DNA of 64,000 nucleotides from NCBI RefSeq assembly GCF_018459925.1, contig NZ_CP075371.1:434001-498000 (forward strand), given 5' to 3'. The stretch's first letter is position 1; the number at the start of each line of letters is the position of its first letter. Both the position numbers and the translations under genes were made by a program. The notes beneath the pieces are model-generated. The model did no database searches and was not told the origin of the DNA. It worked only from the letters and a program-made list of their open reading frames with translations. Shown here piece by piece: positions 28,156-35,924 of this stretch. This DNA comes from Nocardioides aquaticus (GTDB taxonomy: Bacteria > Actinomycetota > Actinomycetes > Propionibacteriales > Nocardioidaceae).

Positions 28156-28794
28156 ATGTCACGAGACGAGACAGTTCCGCGACGGGCGCGCGACAGCTGC
28201 CGTCGAGCGCTGGAGTCAGCCGGGCTGCGCAAGCGGGCAGGTGACGTCTACACCTTCGACTCCGGGGTGGACGGCACACTGGGGCGCGTCGCCCTGAACA
28301 CAGCGAGCAACGGTCCCGGGGGCCGGTTCGAGATCAATCCGGTGATGGGTGTCTGCCATGAGGGCATCGAGTCCCGACGCTCCGCCCTGGTGGGGACGAA
28401 AGGCCGTCCCTACGAGCTGGCCACCCTGTCTTCGGCCGTCGGGTACCTGATGCCGGAGGGTGCCTACCGGGCGTGGTTCTTCGAGGACGGCTCAGACCTC
28501 GACGACGTCGCAGGCGACCTGGCGGCGGCGGTGGTCGCGTACGGGTTCCAGTTCGGACAGGACCACGCGGAGCTCGAGGTCATCGCCGATGACCTCGAAC
28601 AGGTTCGCTTCACCACCCTCGAGGCCCGCAAGACCCGTCTGCCGATCGCCTACGAGCTGCTCGGTCGACCACGGGACGCGCGGCGGACCCTGGATGCGTC
28701 GTTGGCGGAGGTCGAGGGTGAGACTCACATGGCGGCCGAGCAGTTCCGTACGTTCGTGGAGCGGTTCGAGGCCGAGTTCGCGGGCCCTGGTTGA
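28156..28794 (+). CDS. hypothetical protein of the immunity array
   Basis: 212 residues, mixed alpha/beta, cytoplasmic. Motifs: NGPGGRFEINPVMGVCHEG and YRAWFFEDGSDLDDVAGDLAAAVVAYG; a C-terminal helical part (RTLDASLAEVEGE). The sequence reads as an intact gene with normal codon bias after about residue 20; the first residues are Arg-rich, so a later start is possible. No named family recognised. The context of immunity genes on both sides suggests an orphan immunity role. Confidence 0.6.
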   Translation: MSRDETVPRRARDSCRRALESAGLRKRAGDVYTFDSGVDGTLGRVALNTASNGPGGRFEINPVMGVCHEGIESRRSALVGTKGRPYELATLSSAVGYLMPEGAYRAWFFEDGSDLDDVAGDLAAAVVAYGFQFGQDHAELEVIADDLEQVRFTTLEARKTRLPIAYELLGRPRDARRTLDASLAEVEGETHMAAEQFRTFVERFEAEFAGPG

Positions 28795-28961
28795 GACCGG
28801 TGTCGCGTGCAGCGAGGATGTCGCGCGAGCAGGTCAGCACGTGCGGACGAGGCAACCGGTGATCGAGTGCGAGAACGTCCCGACGCATCAGACCGAGGAT
28901 CCGTCCTCGGACGTGACCACCGGCGCGAGATGCCATGACGTCTGACGACGGGATGGGCCGG

Positions 28962-29057
28962 AGCCTCAGCACCATGCGGCTGGAGACACGCCCGACGGCG
29001 CAGCATGCCCAGGGGAAGGACCTGGCCGACCTCATGGTTGTCCGGCTCCCGGAGTGA
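28962..29057 (+). pseudogene. C-terminal fossil of an ankyrin-repeat gene
   Basis: Translated in frame, the block ends GKDLADLMVVRLPE followed by a stop. The intact ankyrin gene at 35502-35924 ends RQDLADLMGVRLSG. At DNA level a run around GACCTGGCCGACCTCATGG is shared exactly. Upstream of it only a short diverged stretch (LSTMRLE versus ATMVRLME) aligns and no start is present, so this is the 3' remnant of a lost paralogue. The rest of 28795-29106 holds nothing else I can identify. Confidence 0.6.
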
Positions 29058-29106
29058 ACGGCTCGAGCCCGCAGCCTGTTGCCCCGGCACCAGGTCGCGC
29101 GTAGAC

Positions 29107-29718
29107 ATGGGCGCTGTGCGAGGTCTGCAGCAACACGCCTACGAGTCGTACCTGCACGACCTGACCGGAGCCCTTCCGGAGCGCGTGCGGGCTCGGGGTG
29201 GGGACGGTCCCGGTGCTGGTGACGAGCCCGGGGGCGTGGTGGCGCTGCGCTTCCGGGACCTGCCTGAGCCGGGCATCCAGACGGTGTTCACCTCTGGGCT
29301 GTCGCGGGCGCGGCAGGCGGTGTGGACGCAGGGGCGCCCCGAGCTGGTGCTCAGCGTGCGCAGTGCCGACCCCGGGTGGGCGTCGGCGGTAGCCACGCTC
29401 GCGCAGTCGATGAGGGACGTGTGTCCCTTCCGGGTCGGTGATGTGATCGGCTCGCGTGCTCCGCTGGCCGGAGACACGACGATGACGTCGTGGTTGTGCT
29501 TCGCGCCCGCTGTGGTTCCTGCAGAGGCGCGGCGCATCGAGGTCGGGGACGACCTGCCGATCAATCTGCAGGGCCTCTACCCCATCCATGCGTCGGAGGC
29601 GGACCTGATCGCGGCCCACGGGCTGGGCCCGTTCTGGGACATGGAGTGGGACCCGTACGACGTGGGTCGGCCCCCCGCTCGACCCGGCGCACCCACGCGC
29701 CGAGGACGACGTCGGTGA
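29107..29718 (+). CDS. SUFU-domain immunity protein
   Basis: 203 residues. The body matches the Suppressor-of-fused (SUFU, PF05076) pattern: TVFTSGLSR, then PELVLSVRS, CPFRVGDVIGS near the middle, WLCFAP, and a C-terminal NLQGLYPIHASEADLI with ending WDMEWDPYDVGRPP. SUFU domains in bacteria are well-known immunity modules of polymorphic toxin loci. ATG at 29107 is chosen over upstream in-frame codons because coding signal begins there. The final 15 residues are Arg-rich. No toxin gene adjoins it, so it is an orphan. Confidence 0.8.
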   Translation: MGAVRGLQQHAYESYLHDLTGALPERVRARGGDGPGAGDEPGGVVALRFRDLPEPGIQTVFTSGLSRARQAVWTQGRPELVLSVRSADPGWASAVATLAQSMRDVCPFRVGDVIGSRAPLAGDTTMTSWLCFAPAVVPAEARRIEVGDDLPINLQGLYPIHASEADLIAAHGLGPFWDMEWDPYDVGRPPARPGAPTRRGRRR

Positions 29719-29760
29719 TACCCGATCTCTTCACGGGCAGCTCGGGCGCGGACAGGGCGT
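29712..29760 (+). pseudogene. fossil fragment related to the small gene at 31992-32228
   Basis: The DNA CGGTGATACCCGATCTCTTC with GGGCAGCTCGGG nearby matches the segment at 32010-32050 almost base for base. In the matching frame it reads VGDTRSLHGQLGRG, versus IGDARSLSGQLGQLG in the intact gene. The similarity ends after about 15 codons. It is best explained as a duplicated and decayed copy. Confidence 0.45.
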
Positions 29761-29906
29761 CGTGCGGCTTGTTCAGGGGAGCGACACTCGCCGGGGTCTG
29801 GATGGTGGCGAACCCTGGCTCCTGGTGGAGCCGGTGGATACTCAAGCCGGGGGATCCCAGGTGGCGCGCCCCCGAACGAGGATCAGGCCGCACGAGGAGT
29901 CGCAAC

Positions 29907-30227
29907 ATGTCGACAGTCACGCACCTGGACGGCTCGATGGAGCCTTTCGACGAGAGCAAATTGCAGAGCCTGCTTGATGAGCTCGTAGGTGCTGATGGAG
30001 AGCACGCGGATGTGAGCGTCCAGCACACCGACGGTGTCTCGTTGTCCGTGTTCGCCTCCGGTCGCTTGGTTGTCGAAGATGTCGAAGAGGGTCTCATCGG
30101 TCCGATCTGGAGCCGAGGTGCAGATCGTTCTCAGACCCTGGACGTGATGAACGTGGTCGGCACTGGCGATTTCACCGTCAGGCGTAGCGGCTTGAGCTGG
30201 ACGGACGGCTACGGACCTACTGTCTGA
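29907..30227 (+). CDS. hypothetical protein of the immunity array
   Basis: 106 residues, acidic, predicted alpha/beta. The ATG at 29907 has ACGAGGAG 7-8 bases upstream and starts STVTHLDGSMEPFDE; the longer open frame upstream is Arg/Pro-rich shadow. Contains VSVQHTDGVSLSVFASGRLVVED. Codon use is less G/C-biased than in core genes, a sign of recent acquisition. Family not recognised. Confidence 0.6.
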   Translation: MSTVTHLDGSMEPFDESKLQSLLDELVGADGEHADVSVQHTDGVSLSVFASGRLVVEDVEEGLIGPIWSRGADRSQTLDVMNVVGTGDFTVRRSGLSWTDGYGPTV

Positions 30228-30356
30228 CCAATCTCGATTGCTCCCCTGCCGGCGCGGAGTCGTCGCGGCGTCCGGTCCCGTTCGACGTCGTCCTGCACGA
30301 GGTCCAGCAATCGGGATCCTGGCTGACCGACTCAGGCTAAGGAGGGCAGGCAGCGC

Positions 30357-31283
30357 GTGGTGACGTCCAGAGACCTGCAGGGCAGATGGCTGGACCGTGA
30401 CGGCCTGGGCTTGGCGCGGGCGGTCAAGGCGTGGTTGTGCGGCGGCTCCCCGCGTCCTGACGGACTGGGCGAGGTCGATGGGCGGGTCGACTTGCGGGGA
30501 ATCTCCCTGACGAGCCTGCCCACACAGGTGGGCTCCCAGGACGATCCGGCCGCCGGGGCGTGCTGGGAGGGGTTGGACCTACGGGGCGCCGACGTCGACG
30601 AGCTGCGCCTGTTCGGGTCCGTGATCAGGGACTGCCTGTTCGACCGCGCCGGCTGCGTCGGCTGGCGGGTCTGGGGAAGCACGATCGAGGATTGTTCGTT
30701 CGACGGGGCGAGGATGACGAGCCGCGGCCTGGGAGGCGGCGGGCCGTGGAATGACCGGTCGACGGTGTGGCGTCGCGTGTCGTTCGCCAGGACGGTCCTG
30801 CGGGAATCGAGCTTCGTCGGATGCGTGCTGGAGGAGTGCGCATTCGAGGCGCCGGGGCGTCGGCTGGTCATCCAGGACTGCGATGTCGACCGGGTGATCT
30901 TCCGCGGACCGTTGCCGTCCCTCATCGTCACGGGGCAGGGGGCGCGCGCGGAGGTCTCCCCGCATGCCTTCGAGGCCGACTTCTCCCAGGCCGTCTTCGA
31001 CGACACGAGCCTGATCGGGTACGTCCTGGACAGGACCCTGCTCCCGAAGCAGGAGGACCTTCGGGTCGTGCATCGGTACAGGTCCGTGCTCGGGGCGGCC
31101 ATCGATCGCCTCCAGGCTGGAGACCCTGACCAGGCGGGACAGGCCGCGGTCGACCTCCTGGCCGGTGTGCTCCAGGCGCACGCCAGCGAGGAGTCCGACT
31201 GGGCCTTCGACCTGGGCGGCCTCGGCTCGACCGCGGTCCCGGGCCTGCGCGAGCGCCTCGACGACGCGCTCTTCCCGCGCTGA
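30357..31283 (+). CDS. pentapeptide-repeat-like protein, probable immunity protein
   Basis: 308 residues. The centre has pentapeptide-like turns with repeated Phe/Leu every five residues (LFGSVIRDCLFDRAG; TIEDCSFDGARM; SFARTVLRESSFVGC), suggesting a right-handed beta-helix. Such repeats are found in immunity and resistance proteins. The N terminus (WLDRDGLGLARAVKAWLCGG) and the helical C terminus (DQAGQAAVDLLAGVLQ) are non-repetitive. GTG at 30357 lies 11 bases after GGAGGG. No toxin adjoins it. Confidence 0.65.
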   Translation: MVTSRDLQGRWLDRDGLGLARAVKAWLCGGSPRPDGLGEVDGRVDLRGISLTSLPTQVGSQDDPAAGACWEGLDLRGADVDELRLFGSVIRDCLFDRAGCVGWRVWGSTIEDCSFDGARMTSRGLGGGGPWNDRSTVWRRVSFARTVLRESSFVGCVLEECAFEAPGRRLVIQDCDVDRVIFRGPLPSLIVTGQGARAEVSPHAFEADFSQAVFDDTSLIGYVLDRTLLPKQEDLRVVHRYRSVLGAAIDRLQAGDPDQAGQAAVDLLAGVLQAHASEESDWAFDLGGLGSTAVPGLRERLDDALFPR

Positions 31284-31377
31284 CGACGACGGGCACCCTC
31301 TGCCCGTGCGGGCCGATGGGATCCGAGATCAGTCCGAACCACTCGTACGCTCAGGGTGTGAGGGACTGGGGTGAAGC

Positions 31378-31872
31378 ATGACTGAGGAGTCGCGGTCGGT
31401 GATCGAGACGAACATGGTGGCCTTTGACGGCCCCGGTTCTCGGCCGGTTACCGGCGAGGTCGACGTCGTCCGGATCGGTGAGTACACCTGTCCTGCCCGC
31501 GTCGTCTCCACCGAGGCCTCGATCGGACCCATGCGTGGGGTCGTCCTGGTGTACGTCTTCAGGCCGGTCGCGGCCGACTGGTCGCCGGAGGTGGATCGCG
31601 GTGTCCTGGGGGTCTCGAACCTGCTCGTCCCACCTGTCCTGGTCAACAAGTTGCCGTGGACGATGAGATTCTTTCGGCGGGTCTCGCACCTCGACTTCGT
31701 CGGAGGCGAGGTGCTCGATCAGCACTGCTTCAGAGACACCCGCGGCTGGTTCTTCGACGAACGGTCGCGACGCTTGGAGGGATCCGTCGAGCCGGTCGGG
31801 GAATGGGGGTTGCAGTCGTATCGGACCGTCGACGACCGGTTGAGTGACGCCCTGGGGATCGCCCGTGTCTGA
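31378..31872 (+). CDS. Imm26-like hypothetical protein, probable immunity protein
   Basis: 164 residues with no membrane segment. Central and C-terminal motifs NKLPWTMRFFRRVSH, HCFRDTRGWFFDE and GEWGLQSYRTVDD resemble an Imm26-type immunity fold, but the opening differs from the Imm26 gene at 18438. I call the family tentatively. ATG at 31378 follows GGGGTGAAGC. It is separated by 94 bases from the pentapeptide gene. Confidence 0.55.
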   Translation: MTEESRSVIETNMVAFDGPGSRPVTGEVDVVRIGEYTCPARVVSTEASIGPMRGVVLVYVFRPVAADWSPEVDRGVLGVSNLLVPPVLVNKLPWTMRFFRRVSHLDFVGGEVLDQHCFRDTRGWFFDERSRRLEGSVEPVGEWGLQSYRTVDDRLSDALGIARV

Positions 31873-31991
31873 GTCCCTTGTCATGGTGGGGGCGGGATGG
31901 GGCTCACGCGCTGGCGACGAAAGCCGTGGACGCGCCGAACGGCGCCGCCTGGGGCCAGTCCTCGGATCAGCTGTCGACGGGAGGACACCTC

Positions 31992-32228
31992 GTGGCGAGG
32001 GACTACATCGGTGATGCCCGATCTCTCAGCGGGCAGCTGGGGCAGCTCGGGCACGGGCTCTGGGAGTCCCGAATCGACGACGTCATCGTCGGGGGCGCCA
32101 CCGGTACAGAGATCCTGATGGGCCTGAGGTTCGTGCTCGGCAACCTGGTCGAGAGCGGGGAGTGCGACAGCGCGCTCGCCGACCAGGCGGCGGAGCTGCG
32201 ACACGCGATCGACGCTGCTCTGTCGTGA
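31992..32228 (+). CDS. small helical protein of the immunity array
   Basis: 78 residues, nearly all helix (GDARSLSGQLGQLGHGLW; LMGLRFVLGNLV; ADQAAELRHAIDAAL). GTG at 31992 is favoured over the upstream frame start because GGGAGG lies eight bases before it and the codons between have no coding character. A decayed relative of its N terminus lies at 29712-29760. Function unknown; a toxin-binding helical immunity protein is plausible. Confidence 0.55.
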   Translation: MARDYIGDARSLSGQLGQLGHGLWESRIDDVIVGGATGTEILMGLRFVLGNLVESGECDSALADQAAELRHAIDAALS

Positions 32229-32280
32229 GGGTGCCGACGCGGTCGGCGCCGGAGGCCCGTCGCGCACGGCTGTCCTGGAG

Positions 32281-32607
32281 TCAGATCGTGATGATGTTGG
32301 TCGTGAGGTCGATGGAGTGCTTGGCGAGCCCTCGTCGGGCCGTGGCGAGGAGCTCGGCCACGTCCCCGGTGGGTTCCTCGACGCTGTCGACCTGGATGCG
32401 GACCCGGGCGCCGGAGGCCTCGGGGTAGGTGTCGACGAGCTGTCCGTCGAGGGCGTACGTCGCGTAGTTGTTCAGCTTCTCCCGCAGTCGCGTGACGTCG
32501 TGGCCGTCGGCGCTCCACGGCTCGGCGTGGACGAGGATGAGGGCGACGTCGCCATCGGCGTCCTGGGTCACCAGGTCGACCGTGGCGGGGTCATCGAGGC
32601 CTGCCAT
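32281..32607 (-). CDS. DUF6572 family protein
   Basis: 108 residues, cytoplasmic. The pattern VDLVTQDADGDVALILVHAEPW followed by LREKLNNYATYALDGQL and GARVRIQVDS matches DUF6572, a small family often near toxin-immunity genes. ATG at 32607 has GGAG nine bases upstream; the longer frame is Arg/Thr shadow. It is the only minus-strand gene between 21 and 38 kb, so it is transcribed separately from its neighbours. Confidence 0.75.
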   Translation of the reverse strand: MAGLDDPATVDLVTQDADGDVALILVHAEPWSADGHDVTRLREKLNNYATYALDGQLVDTYPEASGARVRIQVDSVEEPTGDVAELLATARRGLAKHSIDLTTNIITI

Positions 32608-32831
32608 GAGGGTCTGCTCCTTGGGTCCGGTCCGTCCTGTGCTGAGCAAGCCTAGAGCGGGCCAGCTGCGTCTCTGTGGCGCGGAGTCCGTGAGCAGGAC
32701 CGTGTCCGGCACCGTGCCGGGGGCACGTGTCGGGGTCGCCCCTCCGGTGACCTTCCTGATCACCGCCCCGCCCTGTTGAGTGTCCCCATGACTCCGGACC
32801 TGCTGCGTCGTCGACGGCTGGGGACGACCTA

Positions 32832-33104
32832 GTGGCCATCGGGAGGCACGAGGCTCGGGCCGCGGCCGAGGGCGAGCTCGACCGCGGCATCAGGACGTCG
32901 CTGCGTCAACCGGTCTCGATCGACGACGGCGCGACGCAGGAGACAGCAGACGTGTTCGTCTTCTTTTACAACACCGTCGCCTTCCTGGAGACCGGGGAGG
33001 TCAAGCACGCCCTCGCCGGGAACGGCCCCGTCATCGTCGACCGGGCCACCGGTGCGTGTCGCGTGGCCGGGTCCGGGCGCCCGTGGACGGAGCAGCTGCC
33101 GTGA
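32832..33104 (+). CDS. Imm35-family immunity protein
   Basis: 90 residues. The pattern VFVFFYNTVAFLETGE, then ALAGNGPVIVDRATG, is diagnostic of Imm35/YrhB-type proteins (WVFFYxS...LaGNgPiiVdr.tG). Immunity proteins of this group associate with peptidase or nuclease toxins. GTG at 32832; the stop is in a GTGA overlap with the next gene, so the two are translated together. No toxin adjoins it. Confidence 0.8.
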   Translation: MAIGRHEARAAAEGELDRGIRTSLRQPVSIDDGATQETADVFVFFYNTVAFLETGEVKHALAGNGPVIVDRATGACRVAGSGRPWTEQLP

Positions 33105-33454
33105 CGGGCCTGCTGACCGCGGGTGAGCTGCCGCCCGGGTTCAGCTACCCCGAGCCCTTCCTCCGTGTGGTCCGGCTGGGGCTGACGAACCTGGAACCGT
33201 GGCAGGTGCTCGACGGTCACCTCCTGCGCCGCCATCGGCAGGGTGTCGGCACCCGTTACCCGGACCGGCGCCTGGTGGTGTTCGCCCGCCGTGGTGACAA
33301 CGACGACCTGGCTTGCTGGGACCTCGACCGCGGACCGGGGCGGGTGTCCGTCATCCATGACTTCGCCGCTCCCGGTTGGGAGCAGCGAGCGGACCTCCCG
33401 GGCTTCGACGCGTGGCTCCGGCGGGCGGTGGAGGACCTGCTGGCGTTCGAGTGA
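33101..33454 (+). CDS. SMI1/KNR4 (SUKH) family immunity protein
   Basis: 117 residues. RRLVVFARRGDNDDLACWD, then HDFAAPGWEQRADLPGFDAWL, is the SUKH/SMI1-KNR4 core pattern. SUKH proteins are widespread immunity factors with an alpha/beta fold that binds different toxins. GTG at 33101 is chosen for the GTGA overlap with the Imm35 stop. A second SUKH gene lies at 37658. Confidence 0.8.
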   Translation: MTGLLTAGELPPGFSYPEPFLRVVRLGLTNLEPWQVLDGHLLRRHRQGVGTRYPDRRLVVFARRGDNDDLACWDLDRGPGRVSVIHDFAAPGWEQRADLPGFDAWLRRAVEDLLAFE

Positions 33455-33503
33455 CGGAGAGTGGGGGTCGTCAGCAACGACGGATCGAGATCGAGGTGGT
33501 CGT

Positions 33504-34103
33504 GTGAGCCCGTTCGAGGCAGCGTCGGACGAGGTGGCGGCGCAGGTCCGAGGGTTGTCGGTCCGATCGGCCGTCGGCCTGTTCTGGGCCGGTTCGGTCG
33601 CCCTCACCCGCGACTACGTCCAGTGGTCCTCGGCGGTCCCCGCCGACCCAGAGATCGAGCGTCTGGCGGAGGCGCAGGTGGCGGCGCGCGAGATCGCCCT
33701 CGGACGGGGACCGGCCTCGGCGGTCCTGCTGGCCGAGGTGGAGTCGCGGGTGCCGTCCGGGCCGTCGGACGTCGCGGGCTTCACAGCAGCCCAGGACTGC
33801 TGGATCTGCGTCGACTCGGCCCTGCGCCTGGCGCTGGGCCGGCTCGAGGCTGAGGACGGGGCGTGGTTCCTGCTGGAGCCCGCGTTCCACCGTGTGACGG
33901 AGCGGTTGTCCGGGGTCTACGACACCGGCTCGGCAGACCAGGAGGACACCGAACGAGAGGCGCTCGACGACCCGGTCCTGGCAGGTGCGCGCCAAGGCCT
34001 CGATCGGGGGATCCGGCTCCTCGCACGCCACCCGGAGCCCGACGAGGACGTCCTGGCCGAGTGCCTGGTGTCGGTCTCGGCGATCGCTGCGGCCGCCGAG
34101 TGA
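33504..34103 (+). CDS. helical hypothetical protein, distantly like DUF416
   Basis: 199 residues, all-helical, cytoplasmic (VRSAVGLFWAGSVALTRDYVQW; VDSALRLALGRLE). The layout of two long helical repeats recalls DUF416/YjaG proteins, but I see no diagnostic motif. GTG at 33504 begins SPFEAASDE where coding signal starts. Position in the array suggests immunity; function not established. Confidence 0.5.
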   Translation: MSPFEAASDEVAAQVRGLSVRSAVGLFWAGSVALTRDYVQWSSAVPADPEIERLAEAQVAAREIALGRGPASAVLLAEVESRVPSGPSDVAGFTAAQDCWICVDSALRLALGRLEAEDGAWFLLEPAFHRVTERLSGVYDTGSADQEDTEREALDDPVLAGARQGLDRGIRLLARHPEPDEDVLAECLVSVSAIAAAAE

Positions 34104-34215
34104 GCAGCGACCGGCCGGCCGGCAAACCCGACGTGCCGCCGGACTGGTCGAGGTCGATCCGGGTGACCGAGGTCGTACGCTCCGTCGTGAGCCTGCCGGC
34201 CCCTGGGCGGAGACG

Positions 34216-34245
34216 AGGGAGCGGAGTCATGCCGAGCTGGACCCC
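34216..34245 (+). pseudogene. possible fossil of a toxin tip C terminus, overlapping orphan immunity gene
   Basis: Read in the frame corresponding to toxin 2, these bases give RERSHAELDP, against RERSHVELDP at the toxin 2 terminus (27117-27146). Part of the block is the ribosome site and the first codons of the immunity gene at 34229, so conservation may have more than one cause. No further toxin sequence remains upstream. Confidence 0.4.
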
Positions 34246-34606
34246 ACCTCCCCGACCTGTGCGGCAGCTCCTGCAGGAGGCGCTTCCGTTGCTGATCCGC
34301 GGCACTGAGGTGACGGACCCCGTCGTCACCCTGTTCGGCGACGGGTGGGGCATGACCCTGTGGTGCGACTGGACCGTCGACGCACTGGCACTGGGCTCGT
34401 CGTCTCCCGACCTCGAGGACCGCGTCTGGGACCTCGTCGGGATGAGCATCGTCGGGGTCGAGACCCGCGCGGGCGTCGGACCGGTCTTCGCCCTGTCCGC
34501 CGGTCACGAGCTGGCGCTGGTGGAGGGCGACGACGACGAACCGTGGGTGATGCACCTCCCTGGGCTCATCCTCACCGAGGGCATCCGGGGCGCCTCATGG
34601 GGTTGA
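34229..34606 (+). CDS. orphan immunity protein, paralogue of the toxin-2 immunity gene
   Basis: 125 residues. Shares DPVVTLFG, LWCDWTVD, SSSPDLEDRVWDL and GDDDEPWVM with the protein at 27130, roughly two thirds identical by eye. ATG at 34229 has GAGGGAG upstream, the same spacing as its paralogue. Unlike that one it has no complete toxin gene in front, only a 10-codon echo of the toxin C terminus. It may defend against sibling strains carrying a related tip (inference). Confidence 0.75.
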   Translation: MPSWTPPPRPVRQLLQEALPLLIRGTEVTDPVVTLFGDGWGMTLWCDWTVDALALGSSSPDLEDRVWDLVGMSIVGVETRAGVGPVFALSAGHELALVEGDDDEPWVMHLPGLILTEGIRGASWG

Positions 34607-34649
34607 CGGACGGTCGGCCCAGCAGGCCCGCAGCAGAGGAGTCAGGACG

Positions 34650-35036
34650 ATGAACGAGGTGCTCGCCGAGGCGCGCGTCCTGCCGCTCCACGCGCAGGTC
34701 TCCGCACACGACCGCGGCACGACCGACCTCCCGGAGTGGGTGACCGGGTCGGAGGCGACGGTGCACTCCGAGCGGGCCGTCGTGGTCGCGACCCGACCGG
34801 ACACGGCGGGTGACGTGCTCGTACGGGTGCTGCTCGGTGACGACGCGGAGGCCGGGACCGGCGTGTTCGACGGTCGGATCATGATCTCGACCGCGCTCGA
34901 GGTGGGATCCGTCGTCGCGTCGGACCTGGTCCCCGTCCCGGTGGCGCCTGGCGCGCACCGTCTCGCCGTGTTCGTGCACCCCGCGGACGCTCCGTCGGTC
35001 GTGTCGTTCGTCCTGGGACGGCCGCCGTGGACCTGA
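34650..35036 (+). CDS. hypothetical protein of the immunity array
   Basis: 128 residues, beta-rich, cytoplasmic (VVVATRPDTAGDVLVRVLLG; VAPGAHRLAVFVHP). ATG at 34650 with AGGA seven bases upstream. Its end overlaps the next gene's start by 10 bases in another frame, showing coupling. No family recognised. Confidence 0.6.
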   Translation: MNEVLAEARVLPLHAQVSAHDRGTTDLPEWVTGSEATVHSERAVVVATRPDTAGDVLVRVLLGDDAEAGTGVFDGRIMISTALEVGSVVASDLVPVPVAPGAHRLAVFVHPADAPSVVSFVLGRPPWT

Positions 35037-35428
35037 TCCTCAGGTTCGTGGCGGACCACCTGTCGTGGCTGTGGCGCGGAGGTCGCTTCCAGATCACGGA
35101 CTCCCGCGCGGACCGCAGCAACGGGGGCGACGGCCTGCTGGTCGTCGAGTCCGAGGGCCTGCGGATCCGCTTCACCTGCGACCGCCGGCAGCTGATGGCC
35201 GACGTCCAGCCGGTCCAGGACCCAGGGGACTGGTACTCGATCGACCTGCTCCGCCGGCTGTGGACGGGCCGGCCGGAGTCCTCGGCGCTCCTCGACGCGT
35301 CGTACGCCCGGTTCCTGCAGCTGCACCTCGACGAGATCGAGGACATGGCCGCGGGGGAGCGGTGGCCCGCGGCGAGGGCTCGCCTGCGGGAGCTGCGGGT
35401 GCAGCGGTCGAAGGAGCTGTTCGGCTGA
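35027..35428 (+). CDS. hypothetical protein of the immunity array
   Basis: 133 residues, soluble alpha/beta. Contains VESEGLRIRFTCDRRQLMADVQP and a C-terminal helical part with LDASYARFLQLHLDEIEDM. GTG at 35027 lies inside the end of the preceding gene. The pair is likely a two-gene unit. No family recognised. Confidence 0.6.
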   Translation: MDLILRFVADHLSWLWRGGRFQITDSRADRSNGGDGLLVVESEGLRIRFTCDRRQLMADVQPVQDPGDWYSIDLLRRLWTGRPESSALLDASYARFLQLHLDEIEDMAAGERWPAARARLRELRVQRSKELFG

Positions 35429-35501
35429 CGGCGCGGTCCGGCGGGGAGGCGCTCTTGTGCTCAAGCCGCTGCCGGAGCGACTCATGGGTGAGGATGGCGG
35501 G

Positions 35502-35924
35502 ATGACCTCGTCTTCCGGACCCGCTCGCAGGGACGCGATGGGCCGCAGCGCACTGCACTACGCCGCCGTCGACGTCGACAACGTGAGGGTGCGACGCCTG
35601 CTCGACGAGGGCGCCGACGTGCGCGTCGTGGACGGGCGGGGGTTCACCCCGCTGCACTTCGCGGCCCAGCAGGGGAACCTCGAGGGTGTCCGGGTGCTGC
35701 TGGCGGCCGGCGCGGACCCGAGGGCGCAGAACGCCCTGGGCAACGACCCGCTGAGGTCCGCGATGCAGGCGCCCCAGGACCTGGAGCTGATCATCAGCGA
35801 GCTGATGGCGCACGGGGCCGACCCCGAGTCGCCGAACGCCCACGGCTCCAGCACGGCCACGATGGTCCGCCTGATGGAGCGGCAGGACCTGGCCGACCTC
35901 ATGGGTGTCCGGCTGTCCGGATGA
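35502..35924 (+). CDS. ankyrin-repeat protein, probable immunity protein
   Basis: About 140 residues with ankyrin repeats: GRSALHYAAVDVDNVRVRRLLDEGADV, then GFTPLHFAAQQGNLEGVRVLLAAGADP, and a degenerate third repeat. Ankyrin proteins of this size are common immunity modules. ATG at 35502 with GAGGA 10 bases upstream; in-frame starts at 35457 and 35484 are possible. Its stop overlaps the ATG of the HEAT gene as ATGA. A decayed copy of its 3' end is found at 28962-29057. Confidence 0.8.
   Translation: MTSSSGPARRDAMGRSALHYAAVDVDNVRVRRLLDEGADVRVVDGRGFTPLHFAAQQGNLEGVRVLLAAGADPRAQNALGNDPLRSAMQAPQDLELIISELMAHGADPESPNAHGSSTATMVRLMERQDLADLMGVRLSG

Noticed and set aside
31878..31991. N-terminal extension of the small helical gene
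   Set aside because: Ribosome site GGGAGG lies just before GTG 31992 and the extension has no coding signal.
33985..34308. 107-codon plus-strand open frame spanning the toxin-tail echo at 34216
   Set aside because: Upstream codons have no coding character and overlap the helical gene and the immunity gene; only the ten-codon match is worth noting.
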